A stretch of DNA of 64,000 bases from Planococcus wigleyi. Its GTDB lineage: Bacteria; Bacillota; Bacilli; Bacillales_A; Planococcaceae. Shown here piece by piece: positions 30,554 to 38,871 of the stretch. Position numbers and translations under genes: made by a program. The notes beneath the pieces were generated by a model. That model was not told the origin of the DNA. It saw only the letters and a program-made list of their open reading frames with translations, and made no database searches. Every line of letters starts with the position of its first letter. Position 1 is the stretch's first letter. Where the stretch lies: NCBI RefSeq assembly GCF_014836985.1, contig NZ_JACSPU010000001.1, positions 124,001 to 188,000 of the forward strand. The letters are read 5' to 3'.

Positions 30554-31510
30554 ATGATCATTAAACACCGTGAAAAGCCAATGAAAATTGAAGGGTATGA
30601 AGCTTTATTGAAAAGGATTTCCCCGACGCACCCCAAACGGGCAACTGTTAAAAATAGCCTCAATAATGCCAAAGCGGGCTATGGTGGGGAAGAGCGGCTG
30701 GATGAGGCGCTGGAATTTTTTGATCCGCCTTATCCACACCGGATAATCCAAGATTTTTCATTAGGAGAGGGATTTAAAATCCAAGTGGACACAGTTGTGC
30801 TCACACAGAGTTGTGTATTTCTGTTGGAGATCAAAAACATCGCTGGCAAACTCGAGTTCAAGCAGAATCCGAGTGCGCTGCATTCGATTTCAGCAACCGG
30901 AGAAATTAAAAGCTACAAGAGCCCCATCACGCAAATGAACGAAACCGCATTGCGCATGAGCAAATTTTTAAAAACTCTTGGATGTCCGTTGCCGGTGGCC
31001 AACGTGATCATCATCGCGCACCCCTCTCAAATTGTTGAAGGCGCACCGCCGAATGTCCGAGTTTTGGCTGCTGGGGAAGTCAACGTTCACTTATCGGAAA
31101 TGAAATTGCCAGCACCGGTTCTTTCTATAGAAGAACTTCATCAGCTCGGAAGCTGCTTAGTGGTTACGCATAAAGAGTACCAGCCTTTCCCGCTCGCCCC
31201 GAAATTTCAAATCGATCCTTCGGAAATCGAGACCGGCGTCTTTTGCCCCCGCTGCATACTTGGCAAGATGGAAAGAACGCAGCGTGCCTGGGAATGTGAA
31301 ACATGCCGGCTCGTCAGCCAAGATGCTCATGCAGCTGCATTGCAGGATTGGTTCATGCTAATTAAATCCACTATCAATACAGCCGAATGCCGCGATTTCA
31401 TCGGCTTGAAAAGTTTGGATGCAGCGAAGCGGTTCCTTATCCGAAGTGGTTGCCAACCCGTGGGCGGCCGGCGCTATCGCCAATATATCCGTCAACCTCA
31501 GGAAAAATGA
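30554..31510 (+). CDS. NERD-domain protein with zinc ribbon
   Basis: 318 aa. The NERD (nuclease-related) domain starts near AGYGGEERLDEALEFF and keeps the D...ExK core as QVDTVVLTQSCVFLLEIKN. A C-terminal zinc ribbon is formed by CPRC and CETC (FCPRCILGKMERT ... WECETC), followed by a helical tail with an HRDC-like feel (LKSLDAAKRFLIRSG). No membrane segment. ATG at 30554 with AAGGAGAG 7 nt upstream; the frame is open 7 codons earlier. Probably a DNA-processing protein; role not established. It sits between two 21-bp arrays. Confidence 0.85.
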   Translation: MIIKHREKPMKIEGYEALLKRISPTHPKRATVKNSLNNAKAGYGGEERLDEALEFFDPPYPHRIIQDFSLGEGFKIQVDTVVLTQSCVFLLEIKNIAGKLEFKQNPSALHSISATGEIKSYKSPITQMNETALRMSKFLKTLGCPLPVANVIIIAHPSQIVEGAPPNVRVLAAGEVNVHLSEMKLPAPVLSIEELHQLGSCLVVTHKEYQPFPLAPKFQIDPSEIETGVFCPRCILGKMERTQRAWECETCRLVSQDAHAAALQDWFMLIKSTINTAECRDFIGLKSLDAAKRFLIRSGCQPVGGRRYRQYIRQPQEK

Positions 31511-31535
31511 AGTATGATCATTGAAGTTGTAAAAC

Positions 31536-31812
31536 TTCATGTAGAAAGTAGATTAGTTCATGTAAGGAATCGAATAGTTCATATAACCAAGCTGAAACGT
31601 CATGTAGAGGCTCACACTTCATGTAGAACTCAAGAAACTTCATGTAGAAAATGGATTAGTTCATGTAAGGAATCGAATAGTTCATGTAGCCAAGCGCATA
31701 CGTCTTGTAGAGGCTCGCACTTCATGTAAAACTCAAGAAACTTCATGTAGAAAATGGGTTACTTCATGTAAGGAATCGAATAGTTCATGTAGAAAAGCTA
31801 AAACTTCACATA
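31536..31812 (+). repeat. 21-bp motif array, 14 units, 103-bp super-repeat
   Basis: Motif starts: 31536, 31557, 31578, 31599, 31618, 31639, 31660, 31681, 31702, 31721, 31742, 31763, 31784, 31805. Steps follow 21, 21, 21, 19, 21 repeatedly, so units five apart are exactly 103 bp apart. Most units are TTCATGTA; the fourth of each set is GTCATGTA or GTCTTGTA. Spacers such as AGGAATCGAATAG recur every 103 bp. A decayed unit follows near 31825. It fills the NERD to M20 gap. Confidence 0.9.
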
Positions 31813-31917
31813 AACCCCTAAAACATCATCGCCACAAACAAAATCTTCACCCAACGTATCTCCTCGTGTACAATCAAATTATCAACATGAACTTCTCAAC
31901 CCAAAGGAGATAATTAC

Positions 31918-33009
31918 ATGGACATCGAACAGCAAATACTGGAATATTTTCAGCATTTTCATACACATCCGGAAGTGAGTTGGAAAGAAGTCGAGACGAC
32001 GAAGAAACTGGCAGCGATTATGACAGAGCTTGGCATTCAGCACCATACGTTTCCGGATGTCACCGGTTTGATTGCTGAAATCGGCGAAGGACCTGAAGTG
32101 GTGGCAGTGCGTGCGGATATCGATGCGCTTTGGCAGGAAGTGGAAGGCAAGCTGCAGGCCAATCATTCTTGCGGACATGATGCCAATATGGCCATGGTGC
32201 TTGGTGCGCTGTTGCATTTGAAAAATGAAACACTGACGAAACGTATACGTTTTATTTTTCAGCCGGCAGAAGAGCTGGGCAACGGTTCGTTATCAATGAT
32301 CGAGAGGGGAGCAGTCGATGGGGTATCTCATTTATATGGTGTGCACTTGCGCCCGATTGAGGAATTGCCGTTTGGCCAAGTGACACCTGCGCTTCATCAC
32401 GGATCGGGGATTTTTCTGAGAGGAAAAGTTACTGGAGTGGATGCACACGGAGCTCGTCCACATCAAGGAAAAAATGCAATTGACGTCATTGCGGCGATTC
32501 ACCAGTTCGTGAAATCAATTTATTTTTCGCCATTCGAGTCGTATTCAGCGAAGCTGACGCATATTGAAACGGGTGGAGACAGCTTAAATATTATTCCGGG
32601 AAGCGCTAAGTTTTCGATGGATGTCCGCTCCCAATCAAACGAATTAATGGCGGAACTTCAGCGCAAAATAGGTGAAGGTTTAACAGCAATCGCCAATCTG
32701 CATGATGTTGATATCTCTTTTGAGTGGACTGACTATACGCCAGCCGCTGAAGTGTCGGAAGTGGCGATGCAAATCGCTGATGCCGCTATCCGGGAAACCT
32801 TGGGTGATGAGGCAACAGCGCCGCCGGTCCATACAACAGGAGCAGACGATTTTCATTTTTATACAATCAAAAAACCGCAACTGCATGCGGCGATGATTGG
32901 AATCGGAGCAGATCTCGCGCCGGGTCTCCACCATCCGGATATGAATTTTAACCACGGGGCCCTTGCCATCGGTGCACGTGTATTGGCTCATACATTGAAA
33001 ACAACTTAA
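31918..33009 (+). CDS. M20 amidohydrolase
   Basis: 363 aa. Metal-dependent amidohydrolase of the M20D type (N-acyl-amino acid/hippurate hydrolase-like). Marks: HTHPEVSWKEVETT, VRADIDALWQ, the cysteine-histidine site NHSCGHDANMAM, FQPAEELGNG, a dimer-domain segment DAHGARPHQGKNAID, and the final histidine in HPDMNFNHGAL. SD AAAGGAG before the ATG. Monocistronic, with its own terminator. The acyl substrate cannot be told from sequence. Confidence 0.9.
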   Translation: MDIEQQILEYFQHFHTHPEVSWKEVETTKKLAAIMTELGIQHHTFPDVTGLIAEIGEGPEVVAVRADIDALWQEVEGKLQANHSCGHDANMAMVLGALLHLKNETLTKRIRFIFQPAEELGNGSLSMIERGAVDGVSHLYGVHLRPIEELPFGQVTPALHHGSGIFLRGKVTGVDAHGARPHQGKNAIDVIAAIHQFVKSIYFSPFESYSAKLTHIETGGDSLNIIPGSAKFSMDVRSQSNELMAELQRKIGEGLTAIANLHDVDISFEWTDYTPAAEVSEVAMQIADAAIRETLGDEATAPPVHTTGADDFHFYTIKKPQLHAAMIGIGADLAPGLHHPDMNFNHGALAIGARVLAHTLKTT

Positions 33010-33094
33010 GCCACTATTTCCCGGGAAATAACTTAAAATACAAACAACTCCTATGTAAGAAAGTCGCATGGTATGATGAAGCGAGCCGATATCC

Positions 33095-33125
33095 GAGACC
33101 CTCTCAACAGAGGGTCTCATTTTTC
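33095..33125 (+). terminator. Terminator of M20 gene
   Basis: GAGACCCTCT / AGAGGGTCTC, 10 bp, loop CAAC, then ATTTTTC. Confidence 0.9.
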
Positions 33126-33206
33126 TATCCGCCAGGAAAAGGAAGTTTCTTTCCAGTGGAAACAGGGTATTGTTAATAAGTTTACTAATAAAGGAGGAGA
33201 ACAGAG

Positions 33207-34625
33207 ATGGATGCTTTTTTAGAAGGAATCACGTGGTTCGTCGATAACGTCAATACTTTGCTCTGGACATACATATTAATTGCACTTCTATTGGGTCTTG
33301 GCCTTTATTTTACAATTCGTACCAAATTCGTCCAGGTTCGTCTATTCGGCGAAATGTTCCGCGTCATTACTGAGAAAAAAGATGGAGACAGCGGGGTATC
33401 TGCGTTCCAGGCTTTTACAATCTCTACAGCCTCACGAGTAGGAACAGGAAACATCACCGGTGTTGCATTAGCGATCGCTATTGGAGGACCAGGTGCTGTT
33501 TTCTGGATGTGGATGGTCGCCATCATCGGAATGGCCACTGCATTTATTGAAAGTACACTAGCGCAAGTTTATAAAGTGCGCGATGGTGAACAATTCCGTG
33601 GTGGGCCAGCCTACTATATGGAAAAGGCGTTGGGAACCCGCAAACTGGGAATCGTCTTTGCCATACTATTGACTTTGGCATTCGGTTTTATTTTTAACTC
33701 GGTCCAATCAAATACGATTGCCCAATCATTTGGAGATGTTTTCAATATCCCAGATTGGTCAGTAGGAGCCGCTCTTGTCCTATTGACGGCCGTCATCATT
33801 TTCGGTGGCGTTAAACGGATTGCGCGTGTTACTCAAGTCGTTGTTCCAATCATGGCTGTTGCCTATATTTTGGTAGCACTTTATATTGTGATCATGAACT
33901 TTACTGAAATTCCAGCGGTCTTCAGTTTAATTGTGAAGAGTGCATTTGGCTTAGAAGAAGCAGTAGGCGGCGGAATTGGTGCAGCCATCATGCAAGGCGT
34001 TCGCCGGGGCTTGTTCTCCAACGAAGCCGGTATGGGTTCTGTGCCGAACGCTGCGGCATCTGCTAACGTCTCGCATCCAGCCAAACAAGGTCTTGTACAA
34101 AGTTTAGGTGTTTTCTTTGATACCATCATCATTTGTTCTGCGACAGCGTTCATTATTATCTTGGCAGACCTTTACTCGAACGGCGAACAAGAAGGCATCC
34201 TTTTGACACAAGCTTCATTGAACGTCCACTTGGGCGATTGGGCTCCTTATTTCTTAGCGGTAGCAATCCTTTTCTTCGCTTACAGCTCAATTATCGGGAA
34301 CTATTATTATGGGGAAACGAATATCGAGTTCATCAATGCCCACAGTGCTTGGTTGCTGGCTTATCGTATCGGGGTATTGGGTATGGTAATGTTCGGTGCG
34401 TTGGCACAAGTTCAACTGGTTTGGAACATGGCTGATCTGTTCATGGGCTTCATGGCCATACTCAACTTGGTCGTTATCGCTCTCCTCGGAAAAATTGCTT
34501 TCAAAGTTTTGGAGGATTACACAAGCCAGCGCAAAGCCGGCAAGAATCCAGAGTTCTTCTCCAAGAATATCCCTGGCTTGAAAAACACTGAATGCTGGGG
34601 CGATAAAGAAAACCGCCACGAATAA
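33207..34625 (+). CDS. Alanine/glycine:cation symporter (AGCS)
   Basis: Na+- or H+-coupled uptake of alanine or glycine. 472 aa, about 10-11 helices. Signature stretches: GLGLYFTIRTKFVQVRLF, FTISTASRVGTGNITGVA and the conserved GGPAYYMEKALG; also RRGLFSNEAGMGSVPNAAA. SD AAAGGAGGAGA. The C-terminus ends in a soluble charged tail (CWGDKENRHE). Possibly linked to D-/L-Ala salvage, but no direct neighbour supports it. Confidence 0.93.
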   Translation: MDAFLEGITWFVDNVNTLLWTYILIALLLGLGLYFTIRTKFVQVRLFGEMFRVITEKKDGDSGVSAFQAFTISTASRVGTGNITGVALAIAIGGPGAVFWMWMVAIIGMATAFIESTLAQVYKVRDGEQFRGGPAYYMEKALGTRKLGIVFAILLTLAFGFIFNSVQSNTIAQSFGDVFNIPDWSVGAALVLLTAVIIFGGVKRIARVTQVVVPIMAVAYILVALYIVIMNFTEIPAVFSLIVKSAFGLEEAVGGGIGAAIMQGVRRGLFSNEAGMGSVPNAAASANVSHPAKQGLVQSLGVFFDTIIICSATAFIIILADLYSNGEQEGILLTQASLNVHLGDWAPYFLAVAILFFAYSSIIGNYYYGETNIEFINAHSAWLLAYRIGVLGMVMFGALAQVQLVWNMADLFMGFMAILNLVVIALLGKIAFKVLEDYTSQRKAGKNPEFFSKNIPGLKNTECWGDKENRHE

Positions 34626-34640
34626 ATAACTTACTAGAAA

Positions 34641-34678
34641 AAGACCTTCTTGCCCAACGGCAAGAAGGTCTTTTTTCG
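34641..34678 (+). terminator. Terminator of AGCS gene
   Basis: AAGACCTTCTTGCC pairs with GGCAAGAAGGTCTT around CAAC, then a T run. It lies 15 bp after the stop. Confidence 0.93.
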
Positions 34679-34891
34679 TCTTTAGCAGTTCTTTTTAGCT
34701 AGTCAAAAAATAGACATTAATATACCCGTAATATCCTAAAATTAAACATACAAATAGGCAATGTTACGCAACTGTAATATAACTGTAACATGATATGGGA
34801 GTTTTTACTGATACAATCAAAAATATACTAAATAAGTAACTAACGGTAGATGCTTGATCACCATCCCGAAATTCAACTCAAGAGGTGCAAT

Positions 34892-35917
34892 GTGAAGAAA
34901 CGTCTAATGCTTATGATAATTGCTGTTCTTTTATTATCAGCCAACCCATTCAACGCCACCGAAGCCAGTGCAGCAACACCCAACGAAATTACAACTTACG
35001 CTAAGAAATTTAAAGGCGTACCTTATAAATTCGGAGGAACAACGCCATCAGGTTTTGATTGTTCCGGATATTTACGTTACGTTTTCAATCATTTCGATAT
35101 TTCAATCCCAAGAACTGCCGCTGAACAATACAAAATTGGAACAGGCGTCAGCAAAAGCAATCTTAAAGAAGGCGATATGGTATTCTTTTCGGGTACATAC
35201 AAAGCCGGAATCTCTCACGCCGGCATCTACGTCGGCAATGGCAACTTCATTTCTGCAACGAGCAGCGGTGTAACGATTGCCAACTTGAACACTAATTCAT
35301 ACTGGGCTCCAAAATACACAGGTGCCCGCCGTTTAAGTGAAGTCAAAAATGTAGCGACACCGGTATCGAAACCTGCAGCCAAAAAACCTCTTCCAGTCGG
35401 CCAGTATTATGATGTAGCTAATGGCCACTGGGCAGTAAAAGAAATCAAAAGCTTGAGCACGCAAAGCATCATCACAGGATACGATGTCAGCTTGTTCAAA
35501 CCGAACAACGATGTATCAAGAGCGGAAGCGGCAACCATCATCGCGCGTGCGTTGAAACTGAAGCCAGTCAAAAGCTCAGCTTTCAAAGATGTTCCTTCAT
35601 CGCATTGGGCTGCCGGCAACATTAACGCAGTCATGAAAGCAGGGATTGTCCAAGGACGCTCGCCTGGCCATTATGCACCAAACGCCAAAATTACCCGTGC
35701 CGAAATCAGCAAATTGTTGACCAATGCGTTTGCACTAAAAGCATCGAACTCTTCAACCTCTTTCAAAGATGTCAAAGGACATTGGGCTGAAGGATCAATC
35801 AACAGCGTAACCGCAAGCAATTTGGCGACTGGCTACAAAGACGGCACATTCAAGCCGAATGCCAACGCAACAAGAGCTGAATACGCAACATTTGTTCACA
35901 GAGCTATTAATAAATAA
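34892..35917 (+). CDS. NlpC/P60 endopeptidase with three SLH domains
   Basis: Exported wall peptidase, 341 aa. Signal peptide MKKRLMLMIIAVLLLSANPF..., likely cut after ASA near residue 27. NlpC/P60 domain: Cys57 in FDCSGY, His109 in SHAGIYVGN. Three SLH domains follow (DVANGHWAV..SRAEAATII; DVPSSHWAA..TRAEISKLL; DVKGHWAE..TRAEYATFV). The longer frame from 34850 has no SD; GTG 34892 follows AGAGGTG. It should be held on the wall through pyruvylated polymer made by the csaB operon. The last codons and terminator are duplicated 441 bp downstream. Confidence 0.92.
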   Translation: MKKRLMLMIIAVLLLSANPFNATEASAATPNEITTYAKKFKGVPYKFGGTTPSGFDCSGYLRYVFNHFDISIPRTAAEQYKIGTGVSKSNLKEGDMVFFSGTYKAGISHAGIYVGNGNFISATSSGVTIANLNTNSYWAPKYTGARRLSEVKNVATPVSKPAAKKPLPVGQYYDVANGHWAVKEIKSLSTQSIITGYDVSLFKPNNDVSRAEAATIIARALKLKPVKSSAFKDVPSSHWAAGNINAVMKAGIVQGRSPGHYAPNAKITRAEISKLLTNAFALKASNSSTSFKDVKGHWAEGSINSVTASNLATGYKDGTFKPNANATRAEYATFVHRAINK

Positions 35918-35932
35918 TAGATGGTTTTAGTC

Positions 35933-35973
35933 GCAGACCCCCTCGGTTTTATCGAGGGGGTCTGCTTTTTTTG
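35933..35973 (+). terminator. Terminator of NlpC-SLH gene
   Basis: GCAGACCCCCTCG / CGAGGGGGTCTGC, 13 bp, then a T run. Confidence 0.93.
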
Positions 35974-36042
35974 GTATATAAGGTTTTTGTTTAGGGGGAA
36001 GGTTTGTGTGGAAGTGGGTGATTTGGAGGTGGGTGGATGAGG

Positions 36043-36319
36043 GGCTGGTAGGGAAGTGAGATGTTCATGTAAGGGTAGCGCTAGTTCATGTAGCGCTCAC
36101 GATAGATCATGTAGGATCCATGAACATGCAGGTAAACTGTTGGCATCCCGGTAGAGAAGCGAATAGTTCATGTAAAAGCGTCACTAGTTCATGTAGCGCC
36201 CGCAATACATCATGTAGAATCCACAAACATGCAGGTAAGCCGCCGTCATCCCTGTAGAGAATCGAATAGTTCATGTAAGAGCGTCGCTAACTCATGTAGC
36301 CCCCGCAAAACATCATGTA
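36043..36319 (+). repeat. 21-bp motif array, 13-14 units
   Basis: Motif starts 36064, 36085, 36106, 36127, 36146, 36167, 36188, 36209, 36230, 36249, 36270, 36291, 36312, plus a decayed unit at 36043. Steps are 21, 21, 21, 19, 21. Each place in the five-unit cycle has its own variant: TTCATGTA, TTCATGTA or CTCATGTA, ATCATGTA, TGCAGGTA, then TCCCGGTA or TCCCTGTA. It ends where the 3'-end duplication begins. Confidence 0.9.
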
Positions 36320-36329
36320 GAATCCACAA

Positions 36330-36610
36330 AATTTGTTCACAGAGCTATCAATAAATAAAATATGGTTTGAATCGCAGATCCCCCTCGGTTTTATCGAGGG
36401 GGTCTGCTTTTTTTTGGTATATAAGGTTTTTGGTTAGGGGGAAGGTTTGTGTGGAAGTGGGTGATTTAGAGGTGGGTGGATGAGGGACTGGTAGGGAAGT
36501 GAGATGTTCATGTAAGGGTAGCGCTAGTTCATGTAGCGCTCACGATAGATCATGTAGGATCCATGAACATGCAGGTAAACTGTTGGCATCCCGGTAGAGA
36601 AGCGAGTAGT
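36330..36610 (+). repeat. Tandem duplication of NlpC-SLH gene 3' end, terminator and array start
   Basis: This segment repeats about 35889-36169 at an offset of 441-443 bp. It contains a stranded copy of the last codons (TTTGTTCACAGAGCTATCAA then AATAAATAA), a second terminator and the first five array units. A few substitutions separate the copies, so it is not an assembly echo of identical sequence. The gene fragment is non-functional. Confidence 0.88.
36374..36415 (+). terminator. Duplicated terminator copy
   Basis: GCAGATCCCCCTCG against CGAGGGGGTCTGC, one bulged T compared with the first copy, then eight or more T. It belongs to the tandem duplication and ends no gene of its own. Confidence 0.8.
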
Positions 36611-37071
36611 TCATGTAAGGGCGTCTCTAGTTCATGTAGCGCCAACAAGGCGTCATGTAGAATCCACAAACATGCAGGTAGGCCCCCGTCATCCCTGTAG
36701 AGAAGCGAGTAGTTCATGTAAGAGCACCACTAGTTCATGTACCCCCCGCAATACATCCTGTAGAACGCCCGATTACGCAGGTAGGCCCCCGTCATCCCTG
36801 TAAAACAGCTAGTAGTTCATGTAAGAGCCACGCTAACTCATGTAGCCCCCGCAATAGATTATGTAGAACCCCCGGATACGCAGGTAGGCCCCCGTCATCC
36901 CTGTAAAACAGCGAGTAGTTCATGTAAGAGCACCACTAGTTCATGTAGCCCTCGCAATAGATCATGTAGAACCCGTGAATATGCAGGTAAGCCCCCGTCA
37001 TCCCTGTAGAGAATCGAATAGTTCATGTAAGAGCCACGCTAACTCATGTAGCCCCCGCAAAACATCATGTA
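36507..37071 (+). repeat. 21-bp motif array, 28 units, exact 103-bp super-period
   Basis: Cycle heads fall at 36507, 36610, 36713, 36816, 36919 and 37022, each exactly 103 bp apart. Within a cycle the steps are 21, 21, 21, 19, 21 without exception. Variant identity by position is kept: TTCATGTA, [TC]TCATGTA, A/G-TCATGTA (decayed ATCCTGTA and ATTATGTA occur), [TC]GCAGGTA, TCCC[GT]GTA. Spacers drift but share blocks such as CCCCCGTCA. This is the longest and most regular array. Confidence 0.92.
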
Positions 37072-37102
37072 GAACCCCCGAAACCCCGAACCCCCAAATC
37101 AA

Positions 37103-37132
37103 AAAGCCGAACCGGCAAACCGGTTCGGCTTT
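37103..37132 (-). terminator. Terminator of subtilase-SLH gene
   Basis: AAAGCCGAACCGG pairs with CCGGTTCGGCTTT around CAAA. On the minus strand it follows the stop at 37141 and ends in T. Confidence 0.9.
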
Positions 37133-37140
37133 ACAATCAA

Positions 37141-38793
37141 TCACTTCAAAGCGTTGCTCATAATCTCCGCGTTTTCGGCGCGGGTGATGGGATTTTTCGG
37201 GCGGAATGTGTTGTCTTTGTAGCCTTTGACGACATTGTTTGAATAGGCTGCTTGGATGGCGTCGTAGTAGTACATGGATTTGGGTACGTCTTTAAAGCCG
37301 GTTTGCTGAGTGCCGGATAGTTTGAAAGCGGCCTGGATGATGAGTGCCATATCGCCACGTTTGATCGGATCGTTCGGGCGGAATGATTTGGCGCTGACCC
37401 CTGTGATGTAGCCGCGTTCATAAGCGCTGTTGATATAGCCGGCTGCATAAGAATCTTTTGGGACATCAGTGAAGCGGTGGTTTTTATTCGACTTATCGAG
37501 CTTTAACGCACGGCCAAGCATGGTTACGGCTTCAGCGCGGGTAATTGTGTCGTTCGGGCGGTATGTGCCGTCCGGGAACCCGTTGGTGAGGCCACGGTCG
37601 AAAATGCTCTTGATGGGTGCTGTGTACCAGGCGTTGAGCTTCATGTCCGGATAGAGAGCAGCTTTGGTCTGGAGCGATTGGACCAGTCCGTTGCCGAACG
37701 TATTGTCGCGGCCTTTTACTCCCAGGTCCGTCGCTGAACGTTTCACGGTTTCGCGCAATTGTTTATTTGTCAGATGCGGATAGGCTTCCATGTATTGCGC
37801 AAAGGTGCCGGCTGCGAAAGGCGCAGCGACCGACGTTCCTTCAGAAACTGCATAATCTTCCTGAGTGGTGGTTTTGGCATCGACGAAGCTGCTCAAAATG
37901 TCTTCACCTGGCGCCACTAATTCCTGTGAAGCGCCGTAATTCGAGAAGTAAGACAGCTGGTTGAATTTGGATACCGAACCGACAGCGATGACGGATGGAA
38001 AGCGTGCAGGGAACAGGACGTCATTGAAAACGCCGGTGCGCCGCTCGTTGCCCGAAGCCGCGACTACGACAATTCCAGCATCGTATGCTTTTTTTGTAAT
38101 GTCGCGCAAGACTTTGTCGTCATTGATGGTGGTCAAACTCATATTGATGATGTCGACTTTCTGGTCGATGGCCCATTGGATGCCGGCTACGACGCCTTCA
38201 AGTGTGCCGACTCCGTTGGCTGACAGGACTTTGACGGAATAAAGCTTAGCGTCGGGCGCAACGCCGACTGTGCCGATAGAATTATTCAGCGCTCCGATGA
38301 CTCCGGCCACATGGGTGCCGTGTCCGTTGCTGTCTGTGTCATGGCGGGAGTTTTCAACTTTGGAGATGCCTCCAGCCACTTTCAAGTCAGGATGTTTGGC
38401 GTTGATTCCTGAGTCGATGATGGCGATTTTCACGCCTTTACCGGTGTATCCGAGCTTTGAAGCGGTATTGGCTTTGATGGCGCGGTAACCCCAGGTAGTG
38501 GTCTGTGCAGCGGCTCTGACTTCTGAATTCTCCTCTATGTATTCAATGGAAGATTCGTTGCTGGCTGACTGGATCATGCCTTCTTCGGGCAACGTGACTG
38601 ACACTGCAGAAATGGAATCAAACTCCTCGTGGATTTCGGCTCCCATTTCTTCAAGCAATTTATAATCGATTTCTTCATTAAAAGAGATGATAACACGCTC
38701 TGATTCGTTTGATGTTTCGGCTGCAGCGGCGTGGGTGGCAGATAATCCGCTGAGAAGTATAGCGGATATTGCGATAGCGCTTAATTTGTTCAA
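37141..38793 (-). CDS. S8 subtilisin-like protease with three SLH domains
   Basis: Exported serine protease, 550 aa. Signal peptide (NKLSAIAISAILLSGLSATHA), then an I9-type propeptide with VIISFNEEIDYKLLEEMGAE. Catalytic triad: Asp127 (AIIDSGI), His158 (NGHGTHVAG), Ser321 (GTSVAAPFAAG); oxyanion Asn is in AASGNE. Three C-terminal SLH domains (NDTITRAEAV, IKRGDMALII, NPITRAENAE). The frame opens 11 codons earlier at 38826, but AGAGGAGG lies 7 nt before the TTG at 38793. Convergent with the NlpC-SLH gene across the array region. Confidence 0.92.
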   Translation of the reverse strand: MNKLSAIAISAILLSGLSATHAAAAETSNESERVIISFNEEIDYKLLEEMGAEIHEEFDSISAVSVTLPEEGMIQSASNESSIEYIEENSEVRAAAQTTTWGYRAIKANTASKLGYTGKGVKIAIIDSGINAKHPDLKVAGGISKVENSRHDTDSNGHGTHVAGVIGALNNSIGTVGVAPDAKLYSVKVLSANGVGTLEGVVAGIQWAIDQKVDIINMSLTTINDDKVLRDITKKAYDAGIVVVAASGNERRTGVFNDVLFPARFPSVIAVGSVSKFNQLSYFSNYGASQELVAPGEDILSSFVDAKTTTQEDYAVSEGTSVAAPFAAGTFAQYMEAYPHLTNKQLRETVKRSATDLGVKGRDNTFGNGLVQSLQTKAALYPDMKLNAWYTAPIKSIFDRGLTNGFPDGTYRPNDTITRAEAVTMLGRALKLDKSNKNHRFTDVPKDSYAAGYINSAYERGYITGVSAKSFRPNDPIKRGDMALIIQAAFKLSGTQQTGFKDVPKSMYYYDAIQAAYSNNVVKGYKDNTFRPKNPITRAENAEIMSNALK

Positions 38794-38840
38794 TAGATTT
38801 CCTCCTCTGGGCAATGTGCTTTCCATGTAGTATACAACAA

Positions 38841-38865
38841 AAAAACGGACTAAAAAGTCCGTTTG
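38841..38865 (-). terminator. Terminator of SLH-amidase gene
   Basis: AAACGGACT / AGTCCGTTT stem; on the minus strand it is followed by seven T and sits 7 bp after the amidase stop, inside the leader of the subtilase gene. Confidence 0.88.
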
Positions 38866-38871
38866 GGAAAA

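Noticed and set aside
31514..31729. 71-codon frame with a seven-residue periodicity
   Set aside because: By-product of the 21-bp array; no SD and phase shifts at each 19-bp step.
36507..37071. CRISPR array
   Set aside because: Regular spacing suggested it, but the conserved part is only about 8 bp, spacers are 11-13 bp and related to each other, variants alternate in a five-unit cycle, and no cas gene is present.
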